Shown here: piece after piece, positions 37,555-49,265 of the stretch
How positions within the stretch are numbered: the stretch's first letter is position 1
Layout of the letters: the number at the start of each line of letters is the position of its first letter
Source: Vitis vinifera
Taxonomy: Eukaryota > Streptophyta > Magnoliopsida > Vitales > Vitaceae
Assembly: GCF_030704535.1 (NCBI RefSeq)
Contig: NC_081810.1
Coordinates: forward strand, 1,550,501 to 1,614,500
DNA length: 64,000 nucleotides
Direction of reading: 5' to 3'
Translations under genes and position numbers: made by a program
Notes under the pieces: model-generated
Database searches by the model: none
What the model saw: only the letters and a program-made list of their open reading frames with translations
Told to the model about the DNA's origin: nothing

Positions 37555-40500
37555 TCACATCCCTGCAGGTTTGCGTAACTCATCAGCTCCATGCGCAAAG
37601 TGACACCTCTCACCAAAGGTACATGACCCCTTCGTGAAGTTCTCGCAGAGCTTAGTCTTGAAGTTGTTTGCTGCAGCAGAGGCTTGCATTGCTGGGTTCC
37701 TCATGGGAGGCCCAGAGGCTGAGCTGATGTTCACAATGAGTTCACGAACCATGGCGCTGGCTTGCTTGATCTGATCAAATGTGCCCTCTAGTTCAATGTT
37801 CCTCAAGTTTGGATCTGAATCATGGTCCTTTATGGATAATTTGGCTCCAGTCAGGCGACAGATTTGCTTTGAGTTCACCCCACTTTTCCCAATGATGGCT
37901 CCAGCCAGTGAAGCATCAACACTGATTTTAGCAGTGGCAGAGGCTCCAAAACTAGCTGCTGCAGCAAGGCCAGGTGGGGGTGGCTCAAGCCTGCCAGCCA
38001 GCCTGCCTGATCCCATGCCACGATGATCTTCATGATGGGATGGAAGTGTTGGCTTCCCAAGCTCCCACTCACCATGGGCGAAATGGCATTTATCCCCAAA
38101 CTTACAGCCTTCAGCCGAGTTGTATTTGTTGCACAAGCGGGTCTTCACAGCTGGTGGAGATGAACCATCTGGGAAAGAAGGGGGCACTGCAGGATTTCTT
38201 GCAGGTGGTGCAAGAGGTGTGTTTCCCCCAAGATTAACCATCTGAGACACTGCTTTAATGCCACCAGGAACATAATGCAAGAAGTGGCATCCCTCACCAA
38301 ATGGGCACCCAGAAGTGCTGCACATCAATCAGAACCAAATGCATCAGGGCAAAAAGGAAACAGATAGAACAAAAATAAAAAGATACAACTGGTACCAGTG
38401 AAATCAATACAGTATAATAGCATGGATTGGTTTTATGTCCTTAAGACAATAAATACTCCTAACCAATCAAAAAACTAAGCTCTAGATGGATTTCAAAACA
38501 GTAAGCTAGTCAAACAGGAACATGCCCGATGGGCTTCATGGGGCATATCTGGACTAAGAAAACCACATTTGTTATTTTCATTTTCAGATTAAGATGAACA
38601 AATAAAAAGTCGGGAAAAAAAAAGAAAAAAAAATCAGCCCTATCATAGAAAACATAATAGAGAAAACAGAAATAGCTTTAGTGTATTATGTGATAGAGAT
38701 AAATAATACTGAATTTCTATTCCCATAAGAAAATCCTTGTTATTGAGCCAAACAAAATCAATGTTCATTTAATCAAGAATGAAAGCTAAGATACTAAAAA
38801 TGAAGTATTATTCTCAGCCTGATTTATTCATCTGTGTAATTACTCAAGTATTTAATATTCAAGTATTTGGGCACATGAAATAATCTAGAGCACCAAAGGA
38901 CAAGAACTTGGGTTACCATCATCCAGATCAGTTAATTTAGGCTACACCTAGTCAAATGTAGATAGAATGACTGAATCAACTCCAAATATTTGAGAGAAAG
39001 ACTGAATTCACAAGATAAGGAGAGGACTAGTGCTCATGATTTTGTGGAAGAAAACAACCCTCTGACTCACTAAAAATTGCACAATAGATTACACATCTCA
39101 ATAGAATATACAAGCACATTAGCGATAATGCCTTGCAGAATATGTTTCCACACAATGAGCACATACTGTGATCCCTTGTCAATGCAGTGTAAACAAAGCT
39201 TTATGCTTGCATAAGCTTAAAGTTCTCTAGTTGCAAACATAATAAAGCTAGCTTCAGATCATGGAGGCAAGTCTGGAATGCAATGCACATGGAAATAAAT
39301 GTAATCATAAAGCCTACATAAGAAAAACCAGAAATGCAAATGAATAAAACCTCCCAGCAAATCAACCACCTAAGAAGCAAGAAATCTTCCACATAAGCCA
39401 AGCAGTATTCTCTTAACAGGTTTGAGGGCCAAATCAAAACACATTTGAACTACTAACGTAGGATTATACTCCCCATGTCAACCTTTTTATTGGTCCCACT
39501 TTTCATTTTTCAATATTCTCCAAACATTTGTCTCCTTGGCAAAGGATGACCTCTTTGAATGCATAATGCTACAGCATCAGGTATCTCATAAATTCAGAAA
39601 TGTCATTTCCAGGTTGACAATTAACTAGCATTTGTCCTCCATCTGTTGGCATCTAGATTTCTAGAGCAAGAACCAACTGAAGTTGGATTTAATATCTATC
39701 TGAATAATATTCCTAATACTTCTTGCTTTTATCTGGATAGAAATGTTGGCATGCATATGACAAGAAAGTAGTCAGAAGGTTCTAAAAACTATAAAAAGTA
39801 GTTGGCAGGCATCTGAAATTAGGAAACCTCTCTTATCACTGTATAGAAGGGTTGGTCCTTCCATAAAAATCATCGCGTTAACAAATCCTTGGGCTGCCAA
39901 TGTTAAGAATTCCCCTCTGGCTACTTGTTAGTCCTAGTGTCACAAACAATTGCATTGTATATGTTCTGATCCTACTTATCTTGAAACTTTTTTAGTCCAA
40001 AGATATTTACTGTAGTTCATTCCTACCATTAACCAATACTCTAGTTTTTTTTTTGGACAAAAACCCATTTAACAAACTAACAACATGATTGTAGAAGCCT
40101 TTCTGGCTTCCCATAAAACATTCAGTTGGTTCATCCAAAATCAATGAAAAGACACAGATGATCAATGCCAACCAACACATAACATCATGCAGAACAAAAT
40201 CAACTTCTGTATCCCATATTTTCTTGATAGGTACTGCTCTAGAGTACATATTTGAGTTTATATCAAAGCATCTATCCCAGGTTCCAACGTTCCACATAAG
40301 CTCATTTGGAATCAAATCAACCTCTCTCCATTTCTCACGTGTTATTGCCTTGTTGACATATGTGAAGTTATATCTTATCTGTTCATTGTTGTTTCTTCTT
40401 TAAACAGCATCATAATATATTTTGGAGACTATAGCATTCATGGTCAATCCCCATCACATGAAGCCAAACAATTTGTATGCTCTTGTTCCATATTTTCGTT

Positions 40501-43500
40501 AAATTATTAAACCAAAGATCTATTGCATGTCTATTAGGCCTCAGAAGATGATCCAATTCATCAGTTTTACGTGTTATAAATAGGTATTAAACTATGTTAT
40601 TCACCTAATTTTGCATGAGCCAACAAGCTGCAATCTGGTTGAATCTGTTTTGATATCATATTAATAAGCACCTCACAAATGTGGTCACAAATCAGGTTAT
40701 GTAGGTAGCATACAAGGATTACTCAAGAAGAAGATAAAGAAAAAAAAACCACCTCCTAGCTTAAAGGAGTAAGAATTCTAAGAAACTCTTCCACAACCAA
40801 AAAACCTACCTGAACATATGTAAGATATATCATGTTGGGAAAAAAAAAAAAAAAAAATTCCACTTCAGTTCAAACAATTACAATATGGCAATTGAAACAG
40901 AGAGGCAAACAAACAATGAGAAATTCTTTTGATAGGCAAAAAGCGAATACATTAATGTACCAATGAAAGGGTAAAGCCTAGTTAAAGAAAAACAGAGTAA
41001 AAATTTTAAATAAACAACACACAGACACAGAGAGCCAACTCCTCAAGCCATCCCCCAATCTTGTCCACGGGATCAAATGAAGACAAAATTCCACAAGGAG
41101 GACCCAAGAGCAAAACCATGACTACAGAAAAAAAAAAAAAAAACTTTTAAACAAGGTACCTCCAACCCCTTTAAAAGCTTGACTTCCTACCAAATACACC
41201 AAAATGTCACAAAACAAAACTGCCCTCCAAAATTCCCTCCTCTTCCCCACAAAAGGATATGGAAAATAAGCCTTCTTTTTTAAAATGACAGGAAGCACTT
41301 CAACACTCCATACGACTTTCATCTCAAGAAGCATTAAAACTGAACAATTTTAAAAGTTTATATATGACAATAAGTTTCAAGTTCCTATGCATGTACCGGA
41401 TACCCATGAATCCTCATTTTCCAACCAACTAGATGTTGCATAGGTATAGAAAATATGGGAGGACAATTTAGAAAATGAATTTTCAAAAATATGAATAAAA
41501 ACCATAATGTTGTAGCAAACTAGATATAATCACTAAAAATGATTGCTCTTTAATCAGATAGAGCGTAGAAAAATGATCAGAATGAAACTAACTTAAATAG
41601 CTTAATTCAAAATATCCAAAACTCTTAAATCTATTTGAAAAACGGATAGATTGCAACTGAAGCAATTAAATCAGTGGGAGAAATTCTGTACAAGGTTACA
41701 TGAGATAAATACTAGCAGAATGAAGCATTTTTAATGCTTGACACACATTTCACTGCAACTAACTGAAGCAAAACCTACCAAACAAACAAAATGTGGGACA
41801 AAAACTAATTGTTTATCAATTCAAGCAGGAACTGAAAATAACATATGACATGATAAATTTAAGACCTTTAAAAGGGCTAAATCACTCCCTCAACTGAATC
41901 CAGGTTTTACAAATACAGTTTGATCCAATAGAATCTTGAATGACAAAGTAAAGCACATGAAAAGTAATAAAAACGAAAGCCACAGAGAAAAAAGCCTGCC
42001 TATACTATTTAGCATAACAAATAAGTTATGATCCTTATATCATAGAAAAGTTTTTAAAGGCAAAAGGATTTCCTGAGTTACAACTACAGCTCTGCAAGTG
42101 GCAAATCCAACTGTACGCTTGTGAATCAACCATTTCTGTCCAATAGTCTTTGTTTACATGATTATAATAAAATGAATAACCTGTACCACAACTTTAGATG
42201 CCAATTCATTAGTCCAGATCACACTGCCTTTGGTTGCAGATATCATACAAAAACATTGCATAAAACCATTATATTCTCATTTGTCAACAAGTTTGCCCGG
42301 CAAGTTGTTAGTCCAATGTACTCTTGTGAATCAACCATTTCTGTTCAATAGTCTTGGTTATCATGATTAGAACAAAGAGTATGACCTGTATCACAGCTTT
42401 AAATACCCAATTCATTAGTCTTGATCACAATGATTTACTTAAAAAAAAATTATATACAATAATTTTCCTTAAGATTATAAACATTAGCAATACATAAATT
42501 GAGATTGGAATATTTATTTTAGACAGGTTAAGATTTGAACCTGAAAAACTTTGTGCATGGCTTCGATTTGCTTCCTATACCAGATGAAAAGGACTCCATT
42601 TCTGTTGCAGCACATTAATTAATTTTCCTCAGTTAAAATTTCAGTGGGTTATTAATGTTGGAACTTTAAATAATATCCAAAGGTTATCATTTATTATCAC
42701 TATAAACAACTAAGCCAGTTCAGAAAAATATAAACTATAAATTTGCATTTGATTGAAATAAAAGCCCAAATGAGCGAATGATAGCCTGTTTACTTGCTAA
42801 GAAACAAGAAGAAACGAAAATGAAAAGAAAAGAAAATTTGAAAAGTTATGTTTTTCTTTGTCTAGGATCCCAAGAAAACAAAATAATAAACTGGACTAAA
42901 CCTTGTATAGTTACTCTTCTGAGTAAAGTTGAAATTTTTGTTTTATTAAGAAATTAGGGATTAAAAGAACAAGAAAAAGGTAAACCTTCAACTTTCTTTT
43001 CTTTTCCTCAGCTTTCTCAACAATTAAAGAGATAATAAGTACATACTTTCTTGCACAACAAAACCAAAAAGTACTACAAGATAAAAATTATGGAAAAAAA
43101 ATTAGTGTTAAAAGGTAGAACCTCTATATACCCATCACCTCTTTCTTTATAATTATACATCTCATTCAGAATAATTCTTTCACAGACAATTATCTCCCAT
43201 CCATTTCAAACATTTCTTGTCAAAATGGAGCCAAATCATGAGTCAATAGCAAAACACCAACATTTTCAATGATATGATTTGAGGAATACCCATTAACAAA
43301 AGGCATAACCATAACTCAAAATACGAAAATGCACTGACTGATGTGGTTTCCCCACAACAAAATTGACATTACTCAATATGCGAGAATGCACTGCCTAATG
43401 TGGTTTCCCCATATCAAAATTTGGGTGCTCCTATAAAATGTGGAACAAGAATCATATATGGAAAACACCAGAAACAGGTATGAGACCAAGAAAGTCAAAG

Positions 43501-44479
43501 TAAAGCACAAGAATCATATAAAAGAGCTATCACCATTAAAAAAATAAATACAGAAAATCAAATTTTATTTACAATCCAATGCAAAAACAAGCCTCTGTCC
43601 CAAACTAAGATATCAAAAGGTACAGTAATTTAAAACCCAACTGAAACAACAATTTGTGAAGAAAACGTATGATATCTGTTAAGAACTCCATAAACATGTC
43701 TGAAAATTTTATAGGAGATTTCTAACAGGGAAAAGTTCAAACTCCATTAGGATACTAGAAACTAGCTTACCTTACATATTTATTGATGAGAAAGCTGACT
43801 TAAAGAAAAGATAGAAAGTAACAAATCCAATTTACTCTATTGCTTTGGTTTCAAACCCAATAACCCAACTAGCTTAACTATTTTTATTAGAATCAACTAA
43901 GGAGGTGCGGTATTATGGCAGTTGGCCTCCTTAAAAGCACAACCATTCCTTTGGCACCTGAGAAAACAGGGAAAAAAATCCCTCACTGTTCCAATGAAGG
44001 CTTCTCTTTTCTATTTTCGTTTTCAAACTTTTGATTTCTCTATCTTTCTCAGTAACATATAAGCTCATGGCAGTTGCTAAAAGAGAGTGCCCTTTAACCT
44101 TTTAAAACAATCATTTCCCCCTTCTAAAACATTCATTTCTTTTGTTTTACTAACTATTCTCAGCAATCTAAGATTCAAACAAAGCAAACAAAAATGCCAA
44201 GTTACCAAAGCCCTAGCTTCACCATATACAACCCTGCTTTTTTTCTCATATAAATATGTCCCTAAGTCTTACAACTCTTTTTTTCCAACATTTTCTTAGT
44301 GTCCAAACGGAGATACAGACAAACCAAAATCCAATAAAAAGATAGCTAACAGAGAAAACTTGAAGAATTTAATCACAAAAGCAATGCGCGTACGAACCTT
44401 GCTTGGATTTCTTGAATCCCCCATTTCCATTCAAAGTACCCTCTTGCCTCCCTCTCTTGCGAGCACCTCCAAGCTCCAT
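37555..44479 (-). CDS. CCCH zinc-finger and KH-domain RNA-binding protein
   Basis: Predicted 301-aa protein in three coding exons on the minus strand: 44398-44479, 42541-42601 and 38317-37555 (TGA). Frames join exactly across GT-AG introns of 1.8 and 4.2 kb. Domain order: a basic N-terminus, CCCH finger 1 (C43, C52, C58, H62; CX8CX5CX3H), CCCH finger 2 (C110-H129, same spacing), a KH domain at about 175-242 with GxxG loop GKSG at 191-194, and CCCH finger 3 (C272, C280, C286, H290; CX7CX5CX3H). It belongs with the Arabidopsis At3g12130/At5g06770-type CCCH/KH proteins, from memory. These are expected to bind RNA; no target can be read from sequence. The 61-nt exon 2 carries the first Cys of finger 1. 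GA repeats at 44620-44665 probably mark the 5' UTR. Confidence 0.93.
42118..42432. repeat. Imperfect tandem duplication, period 205 bp, in CCCH gene intron 2
   Basis: The motif CTTGTGAATCAACCATTTC starts near 42118 and again near 42323. About 110 bp after each are related, including CCAATTCATTAGTC. Confidence 0.85.
43322..43430. repeat. Imperfect direct repeat, period 57 bp, in CCCH gene intron 1
   Basis: AATGCACTG starts at 43328 and 43385, each followed by a copy of ATGTGGTTTCCCCA. Confidence 0.85.
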
Positions 44480-45432
44480 AGCTACCACCAACGATCAGAT
44501 CGAAAAAATCGAACAATGGAAAGAAACAACTAGAAAATGAAAGAAAACTCTAGGGAAAAAAAAAATCACAAAACCAAGATGAATGAATCAAATAGGTCGA
44601 GAAACAGTGAGAAAATCTCACAAAAAGAGAGAGCAAGAACCCTAGAGAGAAAGAGAGAGAGTACAAGGCGGATTTGAAAATTAGGTTTAAATGCAGTTGA
44701 TAGTTGATGGTTTTCACGTGCTACAAGTGGGTGATGTTATCAATCGTGTCATCACCGCTGCTCTCTGAATCAAAAGATCTACAGGTTATTGAGCTAGAAA
44801 TAATAGGCCCATGGGCTCACTGGTTGTTTTGTTGTTTATATAGAAGAGATTCACGGGCCTCCTTGGGCCTCTGTTAAGCCAAAAATTATGGCCCTTTTGG
44901 TTGTGGATGCTAGAATGAGATCTATTGGGCTTAGAGAGCCCTCTAGTGAGCCTAAGCGCATGGGTCATTTGTTCTGGCCCAAGACAACATTTTTTTTTTA
45001 ATTAAGTAAAAAAGTAGAACTTTTTTCTAGAAATGAAAAACAAATTGTTAAGGATATTTTGAGTCTTCCCACTTAGCTCAAATTAATTAATACTCAGTGG
45101 GAAGTAGTTTCAAGGATAGAGATGAATTAGCTCTGAAGCATTTCATCAAGGCACTTAAGAAAATGAAGCAAAGGGTGGCATAAGGCCAAAAACATCAAGA
45201 AGAAGAAAGAGGATTCCTATTGTGATATGACACAAATGAGTATGAATTCATAAACTCAAACCACTGCTCTCAAGCTATATATGTGGAGTGCTAGTCAAGT
45301 CTTTCTACTAGATGACATTTGATTACTCATATATGCTTCAAAGAATTCATGTCTTTTTTTCCCCCTTTTGAGTGTTAAAAAAAGGCATGATATGCATATT
45401 GAACTCAAATTCTTATAAGTTTAAACTTTTAG

Positions 45433-45725
45433 GTTATGTTTGGTTCCGGAAAATATTAAAAAAAAAATGAGAAGGAAAATAATTTTTTTCATGTTTGGTT
45501 GTCCTAAGAAAAATATAAAAGAAAATAAAATATAATTAAAATTAATTAGAAACTTATATATTTTTAAACTATTTAATCTTTATATTGATGAGTTAAAATA
45601 AATAAAATGAGTTTGAAGTAACAAAAAAAAAAAAAATTTATCAACTTTTAATTTATTTTTTATTTTCCTTCACTTTTTTTGTATATTTTCTTTCCCTTGT
45701 AAATTTTATGGGAACCAAACATAAC
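45433..45725. mobile_element. Harbinger/Tourist-like MITE with TTA target duplication
   Basis: Ends GTTATGTTTGGTTCC (after the first G at 45433) and GGAACCAAACATAAC are inverted. TTA lies at 45430-45432 and 45726-45728. No coding sequence. The empty-site equivalent of the flanks is visible near 56990-57010. Confidence 0.85.
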
Positions 45726-46344
45726 TTAGAAAAATTGTAATCTATGCATCTATATATAGTTGTTTCTTCTCTCTCCAAATTTTATAGTCCATACATCTCT
45801 CAATATATAAGTATGGAGTTGCACGTGAGATAGGGCATATATACATATTCATCTCTCCATGTGTAGGTATGGAGCCGCATATAAGGAATGGTGTATCTGC
45901 ATATTGAACTCAAATCCGATAAACTTAAACGTTTGAAAAAATCAATAGTTCAACATTGACGAGTTTCATTTGTGTAAATCACAATCATTATGTATCTTTT
46001 CCTATATTTTTTCTCCATATGCTCCATCTACTGAATAAATTGCTGAGCATATCAATCACAGGATCCAATGTTGTTTAAGAAATAGTTGGAACTGCACAAT
46101 CTCAAGTATTGACTGAGTACTACTAGTTGGTAAGCATAATGGTAAAGACACTAAGATGCAGTATTTTTCTACTTTTCCTTCTTCCCCACTATTTTCATCA
46201 CAACCAAACAAAAAAAAATTGATACTTTTCTTTTTTTTTTTCCTCTTTATTTTTTCAAGATCCATACCTAACTTCCTTTTTCCTTAAATGGAAGATAGTG
46301 GTGCTAGGAATTACTAGCAACTCATGTATGGTGATAAGAAGTTT

Positions 46345-46512
46345 CTACAGTAGTGAGGCATACTGCAGTATATATAAGAATGTTGCAAAAGTCCATGCAA
46401 AAATGATGATGGTTATGATGAATAGGAACCCGAATGAATGTCCTAGTGCTTTTTGGATATGCCCAAAATCCTCATAGCTAGACCTCCATTGCCCCCCTTC
46501 TTTTGGCTTTGG
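46345..46512 (-). other. Possible small coding exon with one membrane segment
   Basis: A minus frame of about 55 codons has no ATG at its start but reads like a protein: a polar stretch (QWRSSYEDFGHIQKALGHSF) followed by about 25 hydrophobic residues, then TAG. Base composition is more balanced than in the flanks. I do not recognise the family. It may be the last exon of an unmodelled or decayed gene. Confidence 0.25.
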
Positions 46513-49265
46513 TCATGTCTTGTAGAGACCAAACAACTCCTGTAGAATATCGGCTTCTTGGGAGGTGGATGGACACATCAAAGAGATTATAATCACAAGG
46601 TCAACTTTCCCATCTTGTAAAGTCCCATTTCTAATCATGTCCATTGTTTAAAATTCTTTCAAATTTTTATATACATATTATTTACTATTTATGATGTTTA
46701 TTAACTATTTTTTAAAACAGATTCTAACTAAACCAGAAAATTATTTTCTTTTTTAAAAAAATAAAAAATATTGTGTTTTTTAAAACATTATTTTTAAAGG
46801 GCTCTTTAAAAAAAATATATACAAATAAGGAGAATAATGAAAAATAAAACATTATATATAAAAGTTATTTTTAAAATATTTAAAAATATTTTAGATTATC
46901 AAAAAAATATTTTTTTCTACAAGATATCATAGAATAATTTTCAAAAGTTATTTTTTAGATTGATTTTGAAAAAATCGATTACTAAATAGAGATTAAACTC
47001 TATTATGTTTGATAGAAGTTAACAGATAAATTCAAAGTGGGGCATATATTTTACAAGTAAGTTTGGCCTCCAACAAAGAACTTCTAGGGATTTTTCTGAA
47101 TTTTTCGGTTTGAAGTTTGAAAAAAAAGCTTGGTATTAATTAGATTGATAACTAATGGGACCTTGTGGGTTAATTTATGTTTTATCATTGGCCATGACAC
47201 TTGATATATCCATAGATATAGATATCGACATCAATCGAATCGCAAAGATACATAAATTTTACGATTAAAAAGGATTGATTTCATCTGATATCGACATTCT
47301 AGCGTGGCACAACTGCATTATTCATTCGATCGATATATGTTGTGTATGACTTTCTTGAGAGGATATCCCTCTTATTCACTGGCTTGGATTTCATGGGATA
47401 TCAATCTTTGCTGTTCTTTTCCAGCTTCACAGTACGTATGTCTCCCTCATGGGTATGGAGTACTTGAAACTGAACCACAAGGTTAAGTACTGAAATGAAA
47501 TCACTATAAGGATATGGAAGTTATATATAGACTATAGTGGAGGCCAGAAATATGAGACGCACTTATGGATATTGTGTATATTGTGAGCTATTTTTTGGTC
47601 CCACACATATGTTGCAGATTAATTCGGGCTTTTGGTACACTTAGGGGAGGTAGAAACTGATCCAAATATGCATGTATCCATCATTTTCTTACACCTTTTG
47701 GCATCATGACAAGCACATTTTTCCTTTTCTTTTTTTTCTTTTTTTTTTTGTGTCAATTTTCACTAGAGCATGGAATTTTGGAGAATTAATTTACATGGTG
47801 CAATGGCGCCCTACATACATATTCATCTACCAATAATTTATTGGCATAATTAAGTGCTATAAAGAAGAGAGTGGAAGGTAGTATATACTTTCATGCTCGT
47901 TTCTATGGTTACTTCTTACACGATAAAGTCATGTCTGTCTATACATCGGAGCTCCTTCCCTTTATTTAATAAATCTTATCAATAATTTGTACGGTTTATA
48001 CTCTTTGACTCTATCCATGAATTATTCAATAATAAATCTTTCATAATGAGATCTACTTATATAATAACGATATTTAATTATGAAGATTAGTCAAATAGTT
48101 GACCCTATTAGTCCATTCACGAAGGAATCGGAAATAAAGAGAAAAATGAAAATTACCTTAAAAATATTACATAAAAAGTAACGGAACTTGTAAAACTTTA
48201 TTGTCCAAAACAACCCGCCAACAAACTTTTATATCCTTTTGTATCCACCAAGCATATGCAAAACCTTCTCAGTCCACGTCACTCCATTCCCCCTCCCACA
48301 ATTTGTTTGTCCATTCTTCCTTGCCACAAAAGTTGGTATACATGTAACACTTTATTGTCCAAAACAATACAACTAAAGAAGATTTTTTTTTTTTTTTTTT
48401 TATCCGCCAAACACTGTTCTGGAAATGTCTCTTAAAAGTAATCTAAAATCTCTCCAATCGTGAAAGTAACTTAAATCTCTCTTATTTCGTAAGGTTCTCT
48501 TCCTCGATTATTTTATTCACGATTTTAGAACTACGATAAAATACTTCATTTTTACTTTTTTTTTTTAAATTAATCTAACTTTGAAGTATTTCTATACATT
48601 AGTAAATTTTAATGTCATCATCAAATATAATCAATTTAAAGTAGACATTAGCTAACAGACATCACTCCTGTGTACTCCACCTACAAACTAGCATATGTGC
48701 ACCCTGCCTACACATTAACATATATATATATATATATATAAAGTTCATAAAATAGTTTTATAATATACATCAAACTTATTTCACACATTTTAATTTTATA
48801 AGGCTTTGATCGAAATAATATGAGAAAATCATTTTTTTAATATTTTTATTCTTTTTTTGATATTTTCTAATAAAGAATTATAACCAAAGATATAACAGAA
48901 AAAAGAAATGATATAAATGTGTCATGAGAAACCTTTGGATCAAATGGATGGAAAGGTCAACGTCTATGATAAACCAATAAATTATTATGAAACTTCAGAT
49001 TTTTTTTAAAAAACCAAGCATAACTAGATCTTCGAAACTTTATAATATCAGCAAACCCATAAATACAAAGAAGCTAGCAACAATTTTACTTATGTACATA
49101 CCTCCATACCCCAAAAACTAGAGCAAGGCTTCCTTATCCAGGACAATGCATGCATGATTGTGAAAATCTCCCAATACAGAGAAGGAAAACGAAAATATCA
49201 AAATGCAAACCTACAATATTGAATTTTTGGTGGCTCTAGACTAGTGGAGCTAAACTTTTTCCTTC

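Larger units (their letters stand above)
44480..49265. other. Intergenic DNA between the CCCH and NPF genes
   Basis: Contains the CCCH gene leader and promoter at the left and the NPF 3' flank at the right, with a MITE at 45433-45725. A dispersed repeat with the motif TTGAACTCAAAT appears near 45400 and 45905 (also 56970). An A+T-rich repeat at 46690-46990 is related to 54045-54440 and 57650-57990. Microsatellites are at 48380-48400 (T) and 48718-48740 (TA). Apart from a weak small frame at 46345-46512 I see no gene. Confidence 0.6.

Noticed and set aside
37781..38237. Plus-strand frames opposite the CCCH/KH exon
   Set aside because: They are antisense shadows of a well-supported coding exon.
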